From VRUE01 sp035318745 (GTDB lineage: Bacteria > Actinomycetota > Thermoleophilia > Solirubrobacterales > 70-9): a stretch of 64,000 nucleotides of DNA. Positions 9,746 to 18,016 of this stretch are shown here, piece by piece. Both the position numbers and the translations under genes were made by a program. The notes under the pieces are model-generated. The model saw only the letters and a list, made by a program, of their open reading frames with translations. It was not told where the DNA came from and did not search any database. The stretch lies in contig DATHEA010000015.1 in assembly GCA_035318745.1 (NCBI GenBank), positions 1-64,000 on the forward strand, given 5' to 3'. Positions within the stretch are counted from its first letter, which is position 1, and every line of letters starts with the position of its first letter.

Positions 9746-10411
9746 CTACAACAGCTTCTCGAGGCCGACCGTAAAGCGGTCGGGCAGGCCGGCGACCCGG
9801 CGCACGGCCAGGATGACGCCGGGCATGAACGAGACGCGGTCGATCGAGTCGTGGCGGATCGAGAGCGTCTGGCCCTCGCCGCCGAAGATCACTTCCTGGT
9901 GGGCGACCAGGCCCTGCAGTCGCACCGAGTGGATCGGCTTGTGGACGTTGCCGCCGGCGCCGTCGATCAGCTCCGCGGTCCGCTTCGCCGTGCCCGACGG
10001 CGCGTCGAGCTTGCGGTCATGGTGCAGCTCGACGATCTCGCACTCGGGCATGTGCTTGGCGATCGACTGCGCCACCTCCATCAGCAACACGGCTCCGATC
10101 GCAAAGTTGGGCGCGACGAAGCAGTTAGCGTCTCCGGCCCCGGCGGCAGCACGGAGAGCGTCGAGGTCGAATCCGGTCGTGCCAAGGACGACATGCACGC
10201 CGGCATCGAGGCAGGTCTTGGCGTTGCCGAGCGCCGTGTCCGGCGTGCTGAAGTCGACGACGACGTCGGCTTCGCCAAGCACGTCGGCCAGCTCGACCCC
10301 GAGCGCCGGGTCGGCCTTCGCCGCCAGCTCCAAGCCGTCGGCGCCCTCGACCGCCTCGCAGACGGTCCGGCCCATGCGCCCGTTTGCGCCGGAAACTGCG
10401 ACCCGGATCAC
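9746..10411 (-). CDS. dapB: 4-hydroxy-tetrahydrodipicolinate reductase
   Basis: Reduces the DapA product with NAD(P)H on the way to diaminopimelate. 221 residues, on the short side but similar to the Thermotoga enzyme. The Rossmann motif GANGRMG is at residues 8-14, the catalytic and substrate motif HHDRKLDAPSGTA lies near 130-142, and the C-terminus includes FMPGVILAVR. The GTG start at 10411 overlaps the stop codon of the M16 peptidase as GTGA, which supports it over the longer frame to 10480. Confidence 0.95.
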   Translation of the reverse strand: MIRVAVSGANGRMGRTVCEAVEGADGLELAAKADPALGVELADVLGEADVVVDFSTPDTALGNAKTCLDAGVHVVLGTTGFDLDALRAAAGAGDANCFVAPNFAIGAVLLMEVAQSIAKHMPECEIVELHHDRKLDAPSGTAKRTAELIDGAGGNVHKPIHSVRLQGLVAHQEVIFGGEGQTLSIRHDSIDRVSFMPGVILAVRRVAGLPDRFTVGLEKLL

Positions 10412-11679
10412 GCCGCGGCCAACTCCTCGCTCACGGGTGCCAAGGCCTTGCGGAAGCACTCCTCGTCGCGGCCCACGCAAGCGGCCGAGAGCCGCTCGGC
10501 ACCGTAGAGCTCGCTCGCCAGCTCGCTCAGCTCCTCGACGCTTACCGCGTCGACTTTGGCCAGCATCGAGTCAAGGCTTTCGATCGGCAGATTGAAGAGG
10601 GTCGAGCGCGAGATCCGCGACATCCGCGCCGAGGTCGACTCCGAGGAGAGCACGAGGCGACCCTTGACGTTCTCCTTCGCCCGCGCCAGCTCGTCGGCCG
10701 AGACCGGCTCGGAGCGCAGTCGCTCCAGCTCGGCGCCGATGACCGCGCAGGCTTCCTCGACGTTGTCCTCGCGGGTGCCGACGTAGGTCGCCACCATGCC
10801 GGAATCGGTGTACTGCTCGTTGTAGGAGCCGACCGAGTAGGCGAGGCCGCGCTTCTCGCGCACCTCGCGGAAGAGGCGCGAGGAAGTCGATCCGCCGAAA
10901 ATCGAGTCGAGCACCGCGAGCCCGTAGCGGCGTTCGTCGTCGCGGACGATCCCGGTCGCGCCGAAGCAGATGTGGTATTGCTCGGTGTCCTTCGGGTAGA
11001 AGCGCAGCCGTGCCGCGCCGTCGGTGGTAACCGCTCGCGACCCGTTCTCGCCGCTCGGCGGCGAGACGAGGCGCTCGGCCAGGGCGACGATCCGCTCGTG
11101 GTCGAGGTGCCCGGCCGCGCCGACGACCACGTGCGGGCCGGTGTAGCGATCCTTGCGGTAGGCCTCGATCTCGGGGACCGGGATCGAGGAGATCACCTCG
11201 GCCTCGCCGAGCACTCGCCGGCCCAGCGGGTGCTCACCGAACACGGCGCCGGCGAGGATGTCGTGGACTCGGTCCTGCGGCTCGTCCTCGTACATCGCGA
11301 TCTCCTCCAGCACTACGTCGCGCTCGGAGTCGATGTCCGGGTAGGTCGGCGCCAGCAGCATCTCCGCGAGGAGGTCGAAGACCTCGTCGGTGTGCTCGTC
11401 GAGGAAGCGGGCGTGCAGGTTGGTGGTCTCCTTGCCGGTCGCCGCGTTGACCGAGGCGCCGAGCCCGTCGAAGAGCTCGGAGATCTCGATCGCCGAGTAG
11501 CGCGCGGTGCCCTTGAACAGCAGGTGCTCGAGGAAGTGAGAGACGCCCGCCTGGGCCAGCCTCTCGTTCCTGGAGCCAGTGCGAACCCAGAGCCCGAGCG
11601 CCACGGACCGGACCGAAGGAACCTCCTCGGTCACGACCCGAGCGCCCGAGCCGAGCTCGGTTAGCTGCGCAGCGCTCAA
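10408..11679 (-). CDS. M16-family zinc peptidase (processing-peptidase-like)
   Basis: Zinc peptidase of about 423 residues with the inverted metal motif HFLEH near residue 50 and the downstream acidic helix EEIAMYEDEPQDRVHD. The C-terminal inactive half contains the R/Y pair region (EVREKRGLAYSVGSY). It resembles the pnp-linked YmxG/PepR proteins of Gram-positives, whose physiological substrate is unsettled. The start is uncertain. I take TTG at 11679, four bases after the pnp stop, because the open frame that continues to 11763 runs inside pnp and encodes low-complexity sequence. Confidence 0.85.
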   Translation of the reverse strand: MSAAQLTELGSGARVVTEEVPSVRSVALGLWVRTGSRNERLAQAGVSHFLEHLLFKGTARYSAIEISELFDGLGASVNAATGKETTNLHARFLDEHTDEVFDLLAEMLLAPTYPDIDSERDVVLEEIAMYEDEPQDRVHDILAGAVFGEHPLGRRVLGEAEVISSIPVPEIEAYRKDRYTGPHVVVGAAGHLDHERIVALAERLVSPPSGENGSRAVTTDGAARLRFYPKDTEQYHICFGATGIVRDDERRYGLAVLDSIFGGSTSSRLFREVREKRGLAYSVGSYNEQYTDSGMVATYVGTREDNVEEACAVIGAELERLRSEPVSADELARAKENVKGRLVLSSESTSARMSRISRSTLFNLPIESLDSMLAKVDAVSVEELSELASELYGAERLSAACVGRDEECFRKALAPVSEELAAA

Positions 11680-11683
11680 GGAA

Positions 11684-13918
11684 CTAGCTGCGACGCTCGC
11701 GCTCGCGCCGGCGACCCCCGCCTCCACCGCGATCGCGGTCGCCACCGTTACGGCGTGGGCCACCGTCGCCGGAGCCGACCGTGGCCAGCTCCTCGGCGGT
11801 TTTACCGGCCACCGACGGGTCGTCGGAGAGCCGCAGGCCGATACGACCGCGCTCGCGGTCGACCTCGACCACGGTAACGTCGATCACGTCGCCCGAGCTG
11901 AGCACGTCGTCGACCGAGTCGACCCTCTCCCCTGGCTTCACGTTGGAGATGTGCAGCAGGCCGTCGGTGCCCTTGACCAGCTCGACGAAGGCGCCGAAGG
12001 TGGTCGTCTTGACGACTTTGGCGGCGTTGTACCGATCGCCGATCTCCGCCTCCTTGGTCATCGACCCGATCCGGGCAACGCAGGCTTCGACCAGTTCGCC
12101 GGTCGGGGCGTAGATCCGGATCGTGCCGTCGTCCTCGACGTCGATTTCGGCTTCGAACTCCTCGCAGAGGGCGCGGATCGTTTCGCCGCCTTTGCCGATC
12201 ACAGCGCCGATCTTCTCCTGGTCGATCTTGATCGCCTCGATCCGCGGCGCGTGCTTGGAGAGCGTCTCCCGCGGTCCGTCGATCGCCTCGGCCATCTTGC
12301 CGAGGATGAACTGGCGGCCCTTGTTGGCCTGCTCCAGCGCGTCGGTGAGGATCTCGAAGGTGACGCCGGTGATCTTGATGTCCATCTGCAGCGCGGTGAT
12401 CCCGTCTGCGGTGCCGGCGACCTTGAAGTCCATGTCGCCGAGGTGATCCTCGACGCCGGCGATGTCGGTGAGGACGATGTAGTCGTCGCCCTCCTTGATC
12501 AGGCCCATCGCGACGCCGGCGACCGGTGCGCTGACCGGCACGCCCGCCGCCTGCAGCGCCATCGAGGAGGCACAGACCGAGCCCATCGACGAAGAGCCGT
12601 TGGACTCCAGCGTCTCCGAGACGACCCGGATCACGTAGGGGAAGTCCTCTTCGTTGGGAATGGTGGCGACCAGGGCTCGCTCGGCGAGTGCACCGTGGCC
12701 GATGTCGCGGCGCTTCGGGCCACGCATGAAGCCGGCCTCCCCAACCGAGAAGGGCGGGAAGTTGTAGTGGTGCCAGAATTTCTTCGACGTCTCCAGACCG
12801 AGCGTGTCGATCCGCATGTCCATGCGGGTCGTGCCGAGCGCGGCGTTGGAGAGGATCTGCGTCTCACCACGGGTGAACAGGGCGGAGCCGTGCACGCGGG
12901 GGGAAACGTCGACCTCGCACTCGATCGGCCGGATCTCGTCCTGGGCGCGACCGTCGGGGCGCTTCTTGTCCACGGCGATCGCCTTGCGGATCGTGTCCTT
13001 CTCGATCGCGCCGAAGGCGGCCTTGACCTCGGCCACGCGCTTCTCGTCGGTCTCTCCGTCGTCGGACTCGGGCGCGTACTTGGCGACCACCTCGTCCTTG
13101 ACCTTGTCGATCGCCTCGTAGCGCTCGAGCTTGCCTTCGGTGGCGATCGCGTCGACCAGCGCCTGGCCGTGGGAAGAGCGGACATCGCTGACCAGCCCCT
13201 CGTCGATCGAGGGCGCTTCGACCTCGATCTTCTCCTTGCCGGCCTTCTGCTGCAGCTCCTCCATCGCGGCGACGAGCTTCTTGATCTCGCCATGGGCGAT
13301 GTCGAGCGCGTCGAGGATCTCCTGCTCGGTGACGCCGCTGGCGCCGGCCTCGACCATCAGGATCGCCTCGCTGGTGCCGGCGACGATCAGGTCGAGGTCG
13401 AGCTCGGCGTGGTCCTCCTCGGAGGGGTTGACGACGAAGTCGCCGTCGAGCTTGCCGATCCGCACCGCGCCGACGTGGTCGGCGACCGGAACCGGCGAGA
13501 TCGCCAGCGCCGCCGAGGCGCCGTTCATCGCGAGGATGTCGTAGGGGTGGACCTGGTCCACCGACATCGGGATCGCGACGAGCTGGGTCTCGTAGTGCCA
13601 GCCCTTGGGGAACAGCGGCCGGATCGGCCGGTCGATCATGCGCGCGGTCAGCGTCGCCTTCTCGCTGGATTTGCCCTCGCGACGGAAGAACGAGCCGGGG
13701 ATTTTGCCCGCGGCGTACATGCGCTCCTCGATGTCGACGGTGAGGGGAAGGAAGTCCACGTCGCGCAGACTGCCGACGGTTGCGGTGCACAGGACCATGG
13801 TGTCGCCGGCCTGGACTACGACCGCGCCGCCCGCCTGCTTCGCGAGTTTTCCGGTCTCGAAGGAAATCTGGCTGTCGCCGATATCCGCAGAGACGCGGGT
13901 TACGTCAAACATGCTCAT
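11684..13918 (-). CDS. pnp: Polyribonucleotide nucleotidyltransferase
   Basis: Phosphorolytic 3'-5' exoribonuclease and degradosome component, 744 residues. Two RNase PH cores flank an alpha-helical domain; the second core carries GETQILSNA, FPPFSVGEAG and a DHLGDMDFKVAGT motif. A KH domain (IGAVIGKGGETIRAL, about 555-610) and an S1 domain (about 625-695) follow, then a glycine/arginine-rich tail. A good ribosome-binding site (GGAGGT, 11 nt upstream) selects the first ATG over the second Met two codons later. The rpsO-pnp order is conserved in many bacteria; here bcp and a thioredoxin-fold gene intervene. Confidence 0.97.
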   Translation of the reverse strand: MSMFDVTRVSADIGDSQISFETGKLAKQAGGAVVVQAGDTMVLCTATVGSLRDVDFLPLTVDIEERMYAAGKIPGSFFRREGKSSEKATLTARMIDRPIRPLFPKGWHYETQLVAIPMSVDQVHPYDILAMNGASAALAISPVPVADHVGAVRIGKLDGDFVVNPSEEDHAELDLDLIVAGTSEAILMVEAGASGVTEQEILDALDIAHGEIKKLVAAMEELQQKAGKEKIEVEAPSIDEGLVSDVRSSHGQALVDAIATEGKLERYEAIDKVKDEVVAKYAPESDDGETDEKRVAEVKAAFGAIEKDTIRKAIAVDKKRPDGRAQDEIRPIECEVDVSPRVHGSALFTRGETQILSNAALGTTRMDMRIDTLGLETSKKFWHHYNFPPFSVGEAGFMRGPKRRDIGHGALAERALVATIPNEEDFPYVIRVVSETLESNGSSSMGSVCASSMALQAAGVPVSAPVAGVAMGLIKEGDDYIVLTDIAGVEDHLGDMDFKVAGTADGITALQMDIKITGVTFEILTDALEQANKGRQFILGKMAEAIDGPRETLSKHAPRIEAIKIDQEKIGAVIGKGGETIRALCEEFEAEIDVEDDGTIRIYAPTGELVEACVARIGSMTKEAEIGDRYNAAKVVKTTTFGAFVELVKGTDGLLHISNVKPGERVDSVDDVLSSGDVIDVTVVEVDRERGRIGLRLSDDPSVAGKTAEELATVGSGDGGPRRNGGDRDRGGGGGRRRERERRS

Positions 13919-13981
13919 TTAGTTTTCCTACCTCCGGCCGCCCGGATGACGGCCATCTGCATTCAGAACTCTCGTTCTCTT

Positions 13982-14404
13982 TCAGCTGGGAGAGTACATG
14001 GCCGGCGTTCCGATGACACCGGCGCGGATGCCGGACTCGAAGTCGCGCCTAACCCGGGCGGCGACCTCATCCGCCCGCCGGTCCGCCTCGAAGCGCCGCA
14101 GGTCGAGCCCGAACCGCTCTGCCCGCTCCCAGAGGTGCGGATCGTCGACCCGTCCGCGGTCGGCGTAGAGCGAATCGACCATCTCGAAGAACCGCCCCTG
14201 CCTCCCGGCGGCCTCGGCGGCAGCGTGCAGGGCGGGTGCCCTTGGGTGCTTGCTCGTCACCGGAAAGTGACGGAAGACGACGCTCGCGCGTCGCTCGCAA
14301 ATCTCCAGCCACCCAGCTGCGCAGTGCGGGCAGCCGAGGTCGGCGTAGACGATCAACGTCTCGCCCTCGCCGCGCACGTGGTCCTCCGGACCGACCGGGG
14401 GCAC
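13982..14404 (-). CDS. DsbA-like thioredoxin-fold protein, apparently short at the C-terminus
   Basis: 140-residue thioredoxin-fold protein of the DsbA/FrnE type. The redox motif CPHC is preceded by the first beta strand (TLIVYADLGCPHC), an all-helical insert spans about 45-115, and the cis-Pro strand motif GVIGTPAMY sits at 128-136. The reading frame stops three codons after that motif, whereas family members usually continue for one more strand and helix. The gene may therefore be truncated, although the fold core is present. It lies 16 bp after bcp. There is no signal peptide, so a cytoplasmic thiol-disulfide role is inferred. Confidence 0.75.
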   Translation of the reverse strand: MPPVGPEDHVRGEGETLIVYADLGCPHCAAGWLEICERRASVVFRHFPVTSKHPRAPALHAAAEAAGRQGRFFEMVDSLYADRGRVDDPHLWERAERFGLDLRRFEADRRADEVAARVRRDFESGIRAGVIGTPAMYSPS

Positions 14405-14420
14405 CGCGGCGCTGGTCAGG

Positions 14421-14888
14421 TCAGGCGTCAGACCCGACGGTCTCCAGGGCGTCGAAGATCAAGTTGGCGCCGGGGATCTCCAGCGGGGTCGGCGACTCGT
14501 GAACCCACTCGACGGCGCCCTCCGCGTCGACCAGGACCAGCGAGCGGTTGGCGTGTCCGACCCGCTCGATGTAGGCGCCGTAGGCGCGGGCCACCTCACC
14601 CTTCGGCTCGAAGTCGGAAAGCAACCGCGTGTCGGTGCCGATCTTCTCCTGGAAGGCCTTGTGGGCCCAGGGATGGTCGACGCTGATCCCGATCAACTCG
14701 ACTCCCCGTGCCTCGATCTCAGGCTTGACCTCCTGGTAGATCGAGAGCTGGTCCGAGCAGACCGGGCTGAAGTCCTGCGGGTAGAAGACGAGGAGGACTC
14801 TGCGACCAAGATAATCAGAGAGCGAGACCTTCTCGCCGTCCTGGTCGCGCAAGGTGAAGTCGGGGGCGGGCTCCCCCGCCGCGATCAT
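14421..14888 (-). CDS. bcp: Peroxiredoxin, AhpC/TSA (Bcp-like) family
   Basis: Thiol peroxidase of 155 residues that reduces hydroperoxides. Family start APDFTLRDQDG is at residues 8-18 and the peroxidatic cysteine is in FYPQDFSPVCSDQ (about C44). The usual Thr of the PxxxTxxC motif is replaced (FSPVC), a substitution found in part of the family. The only other thiol partner in sight is the DsbA-like CPHC protein encoded next, which could be its reductant (inference). The ATG overlaps the rpsO stop as ATGA. Confidence 0.9.
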   Translation of the reverse strand: MIAAGEPAPDFTLRDQDGEKVSLSDYLGRRVLLVFYPQDFSPVCSDQLSIYQEVKPEIEARGVELIGISVDHPWAHKAFQEKIGTDTRLLSDFEPKGEVARAYGAYIERVGHANRSLVLVDAEGAVEWVHESPTPLEIPGANLIFDALETVGSDA

Positions 14889-15154
14889 CGCCGCAGGCCG
14901 AGCTCGGCTACCAGAGCGCGATAGCGCTCGAGGTCGGTGCGCTCCAGATAGCGGAGCATGCGGCGGCGCTTGCCGACCAGCATCAGCAGGCCGCGGCGCG
15001 AGTGGTGGTCCTTGGCGTGCCCGCGAAGGTGCTCGGTGAGCTCGTTGATCCGCGCGGTGAGCAGCGCGACCTGAACCTCGGCTGAGCCGGTGTCGCCGTC
15101 AGCGCGGCCGTACTTCCCGATCAGCTCGGTCTTCTTCTCCTTGGCAAGGCTCAT
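14885..15154 (-). CDS. rpsO: Ribosomal protein uS15
   Basis: 89 residues, exactly the family length. It binds the central domain of 16S rRNA early in 30S assembly. Recognised by DTGSAEVQVALLTARI, the HHSRRGLLMLVGKRRR basic motif and the LRYL region. ATGA overlaps with ribF upstream and bcp downstream show translational coupling. Confidence 0.98.
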   Translation of the reverse strand: MSLAKEKKTELIGKYGRADGDTGSAEVQVALLTARINELTEHLRGHAKDHHSRRGLLMLVGKRRRMLRYLERTDLERYRALVAELGLRR

Positions 15155-16044
15155 GATGCGCCGGTGAAGCTAGCACAGACCCGCTTCGCGTCCTCGACGT
15201 CGATCCGCATCTGGGCGATCAGCTCCTCGACGCTGGGGAAGCGCTTCTCCCCCCGCAGCCTCTCGACGAAGGCGACGCGCAGGGTGCGCCCGTAGAGGTC
15301 TTCGTTGCGGTCGATCAGATAAGTCTCGATCAACACCCCCCGACCGCTCTCGAACGTGGGCCGCACGCCGACGTTGACGGCGGCGGGAACGCCATCGGCA
15401 AAGGCCGCGAAGACGCCGTGGCCGGGGATCAGCAGGCGGTCGTCGGGGACGATGTTGGCGGTGGGGAAGCCGAGCTCGCGACCGCGCTGGTCGCCCTCGA
15501 CGACTGTTCCCTCGACCATGAAGGGGGCGCCAAGGCAGTGTCGCGCGCCCTCCATGTCGCCCGCCGCCACCAGGGCCCTGATTCGAGTCGAGGAGACCGT
15601 CTCGCCATCGACCTCGACCAGCGGCACCACCCGGGTCTCGAACTCGCTGCGCGCGGCCAGCATCGCCGGGTCCCCTTTGGCCTTGGCGCCGAAGCGGAAG
15701 TTCTCCCCCACCGAGACCCGCTCGGCCCCGAGGCGCTCGATCAGAACCCGCTCGATGAACTCCTCGGCGGAGAGCGTCGCGAAGTCGTGGTCGAAGGGAA
15801 TGATGACCAGCTCGCGCACGCCGAGCCCCTCGATCACGTCGCGCTTGACGCCGAAGGGCATGATCAATTTCGGCAGCGCGGACGGATGGATCACCTCGAG
15901 CGGATGTGGGTCGAAGGTGAGTACCGTGTCGGCCCCCTCGATCACCGCCTGGTGACCGCGGTGCACGCCGTCGAAGGTGCCGATCGCGACATGCCGCGCC
16001 CGCGGCTCGGCGTCGGGCAGGCTGGTGACGACGATGTTGGCCAT
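15151..16044 (-). CDS. ribF: Bifunctional riboflavin kinase / FAD synthetase
   Basis: Makes FMN and then FAD from riboflavin. 297 residues. The N-terminal FAD synthetase half has GTFDGVHRGH near residue 21, and RVSVGENFRFGAKAKGD around 120. The C-terminal flavokinase half carries GRELGFPTANI and GVRPTFESG. The ATG at 16044 shares one base with the truB stop (TGATG); the longer frame to 16215 is only the truB shadow. Confidence 0.97.
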   Translation of the reverse strand: MANIVVTSLPDAEPRARHVAIGTFDGVHRGHQAVIEGADTVLTFDPHPLEVIHPSALPKLIMPFGVKRDVIEGLGVRELVIIPFDHDFATLSAEEFIERVLIERLGAERVSVGENFRFGAKAKGDPAMLAARSEFETRVVPLVEVDGETVSSTRIRALVAAGDMEGARHCLGAPFMVEGTVVEGDQRGRELGFPTANIVPDDRLLIPGHGVFAAFADGVPAAVNVGVRPTFESGRGVLIETYLIDRNEDLYGRTLRVAFVERLRGEKRFPSVEELIAQMRIDVEDAKRVCASFTGAS

Positions 16045-16676
16045 CACCTGAGCCCCTCCGCCGCGGCGGGGATCAGCTCGCCGATCCGCTCGACGCTGAC
16101 CTCCTCGCCGGCATCCTCGACGCGGAAGGGGCCGATTGCGGTGCGGCGCAGCTCGGAGCAGTAGGCGTCGTCGAGGGTCTCGACCAGGGTGCGCACATAG
16201 GTCCCAGTGGAGCATTCGATCTCATAACGGGCGCTCTCGGCATCGTGCTCGAGCAGCTCGGCGCGGTAGATCTCGACGTCTCGTGGCGGGGTCGGGACCG
16301 TCTCGCCCCGGTGGGCCTTGCGATAGAGCCGCTCGCCGCCGACTCGTACGGCCGAGGTCATCGGCACATGCTGGCGCACCGTGCCGGTCGGCAGCGCGAG
16401 CGCTTGCGGCAGCCGGCCGGTCTCGGTCAGCTCACCTTCGGGATCGCCACTGCTCGAGCGCCAGCCAAGCCGCGCGGTCGCCAGGTAGGTCTTCGGCAGC
16501 TCGACGAGGAAGCGCTGCACGCGGGTCGCGCCGTCGAGCAGGACCAGCAGCAGACCGGTTGCAAAGGGATCGAGCGTGCCGGCATGTCCCACTTTGCAGC
16601 CGCGTTCGCGGCGAACCTGCCGCACCATGTCGTGTGAGGTGATTCCTGCGGGCTTGTCGCAGAGCAGAACCGTCAA
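16044..16676 (-). CDS. truB: tRNA pseudouridine-55 synthase, lacking the C-terminal RNA-binding domain
   Basis: Forms pseudouridine 55 in the tRNA T-loop. The catalytic aspartate lies in VGHAGTLDPFATGLL (about residues 29-43); KTYLATARLG and STGTYVRTL are also present. At 210 residues it is about 80-100 shorter than usual TruB and ends soon after the catalytic domain motif RTAIGPF, so the PUA/TruB_C domain is absent. The TTG start at 16676 overlaps the nrnA stop as TTGA. The following ribF start is tightly coupled, so no lost 3' part is hidden downstream. Confidence 0.94.
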   Translation of the reverse strand: MTVLLCDKPAGITSHDMVRQVRRERGCKVGHAGTLDPFATGLLLVLLDGATRVQRFLVELPKTYLATARLGWRSSSGDPEGELTETGRLPQALALPTGTVRQHVPMTSAVRVGGERLYRKAHRGETVPTPPRDVEIYRAELLEHDAESARYEIECSTGTYVRTLVETLDDAYCSELRRTAIGPFRVEDAGEEVSVERIGELIPAAAEGLR

Positions 16677-17677
16677 GGATCGAGCTGGGCAGAGACCTCG
16701 CCACAGAGGAAGGAGACCAGCGCCTCCAACTCGAGGTCGGTGGAGAAGCCGGCGGCTCGCTTGTGACCGCCGCCGCCGTTGACGCGGGCGATCGCGGAGA
16801 CGTCGACCTCGCCGTCGCTGGAGCGCAGGCTCACCTTGCGGGCAGCACGACCGCGGTCGCCGAGGTCGCGGATCAGCGCTGCGACGCGGGCACCCTCGAC
16901 CGAGCGCAAGTGGTCGATGATCCCCTCGGTCATCTCCTCGCCGGCGCCGCTCGCCTCGTAGTCCTCAGCGGCGATGTAAGCGAGCACCAGCCTGCCCTTG
17001 CAGTGGTGCTGGATCCCATCCAGGGCGCGAGAGAGCAGGCGCAGCTTCTCGAGCGGCACGTGCTCGTAGAGGCGGCGGTAGGTCTCGTCGACCTCGACCC
17101 CGGCTTCGATCAGATCGGCGGCGATGCGATGGGTGCGCGCGTTGGTGTTCTCGTACATGAACTTGCCGGTGTCGGTGACCAGGCCGACGTAGAGCGCCGC
17201 GGCGATCTCCGCCGTGATCTCGACTCCCAGCAGGATCGCCAGCTCATAGACGATCTCCGCCGTGCAGGAGGCGTCGACCTCGACCAGGTTGACGTCGCCG
17301 AAGAGGGTGTTGTCGTGGTGGTGGTCGATGTTGATCGTGAAGACCCCGTCGGCCGAGAGGAAGTCGACCGGCATGCGATCGATGTTGCCGCAGTCGAGGA
17401 AGATCGCCGCACGGTCCGCCATGTCGGCAGGCGCCTCGTGAAATACCTCCTCCAGCGGCAGGAAGCGGTACTCGATCGGCAGCGGGAACTCCTTCGCGGC
17501 GAGGAACATCACCGAGTCCTTGCCGAGCTGCGTCAGCAGGTGGTGCATGCCGAGCAGCGAGCCGAGCGCGTCGCCGTCGGGCCCCTCGTGGGCGGTGAGC
17601 AGGAAGCGGTCGCGATTGCGGATCTCGTTGGCGACCTGCTCGATCGCGGTGGCGCCGATGTCGGTGGTCTCGCTCAT
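16673..17677 (-). CDS. nrnA: DHH/DHHA1 phosphoesterase (nanoRNase / pAp phosphatase NrnA type)
   Basis: 334-residue two-domain DHH phosphoesterase that degrades short oligoribonucleotides, and in some relatives pAp or cyclic dinucleotides. Motifs: EGPDGDALGS near residue 31, DCGN near 95, DHHHDN near 117, TDTGKF near 167, and the DHHA1 motif GGGHKRAAGF near 308. The position between rbfA and truB is conserved in Gram-positives. Overlaps with rbfA (ATGA) and truB (TTGA) mark it as part of the operon. Confidence 0.93.
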   Translation of the reverse strand: MSETTDIGATAIEQVANEIRNRDRFLLTAHEGPDGDALGSLLGMHHLLTQLGKDSVMFLAAKEFPLPIEYRFLPLEEVFHEAPADMADRAAIFLDCGNIDRMPVDFLSADGVFTINIDHHHDNTLFGDVNLVEVDASCTAEIVYELAILLGVEITAEIAAALYVGLVTDTGKFMYENTNARTHRIAADLIEAGVEVDETYRRLYEHVPLEKLRLLSRALDGIQHHCKGRLVLAYIAAEDYEASGAGEEMTEGIIDHLRSVEGARVAALIRDLGDRGRAARKVSLRSSDGEVDVSAIARVNGGGGHKRAAGFSTDLELEALVSFLCGEVSAQLDP

Positions 17678-18015
17678 TCCTCTTCCTCTTCGAGCAACTG
17701 GGAGATTCTCATCCCCTGCTCGACCGTCGGGTCGTAGTGAAAGGACAGGGTCGGGGTGCGCTTCATCCGGGTCTCGGCGGCGATTTTGGCCTGCAGCACG
17801 CCATGGGAGGAGCGCAGCCCGGTGAGCGCCTCCTCGCGGGCGTCGTCGTCGCCGAGCACGCTGACGTGCACCTTTGCGCTGCGCAGGTCTGGGCTGGTCT
17901 CGACCGAGGTCACGGTGACGAAGCCGATCCGGGGATCGCTCAGTTCGGTGGTGATGGCTGCGCCGATCACCTCGCGGAGCACCTCATTGATGCGACGCAT
18001 GCGAGGCGTGGCCAT
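17674..18015 (-). CDS. rbfA: 30S ribosome-binding factor A
   Basis: 113-residue KH-like factor for late 30S maturation. Typical features are the N-terminal MRRINEVLREVI, the central DPRIGFVTVTSVETSPDLRSAKVHVSVLG and the C-terminal RRTP-like MKRTPTLSFHYDPTVEQG. It lies one base after infB and overlaps nrnA. Confidence 0.96.
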   Translation of the reverse strand: MATPRMRRINEVLREVIGAAITTELSDPRIGFVTVTSVETSPDLRSAKVHVSVLGDDDAREEALTGLRSSHGVLQAKIAAETRMKRTPTLSFHYDPTVEQGMRISQLLEEEEE

Positions 18016-18016
18016 C

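Noticed and set aside
11680..11763. Longer N-terminus for the M16 peptidase
   Set aside because: The extension lies wholly within pnp and encodes Ala/Val low-complexity sequence; TTG at 11679 fits the operon spacing better.
11579..14686. 1035-codon plus-strand frame opposite pnp and neighbours
   Set aside because: Spans three genuine minus-strand genes, has no family motif and Asp/His/Arg-rich shadow composition.
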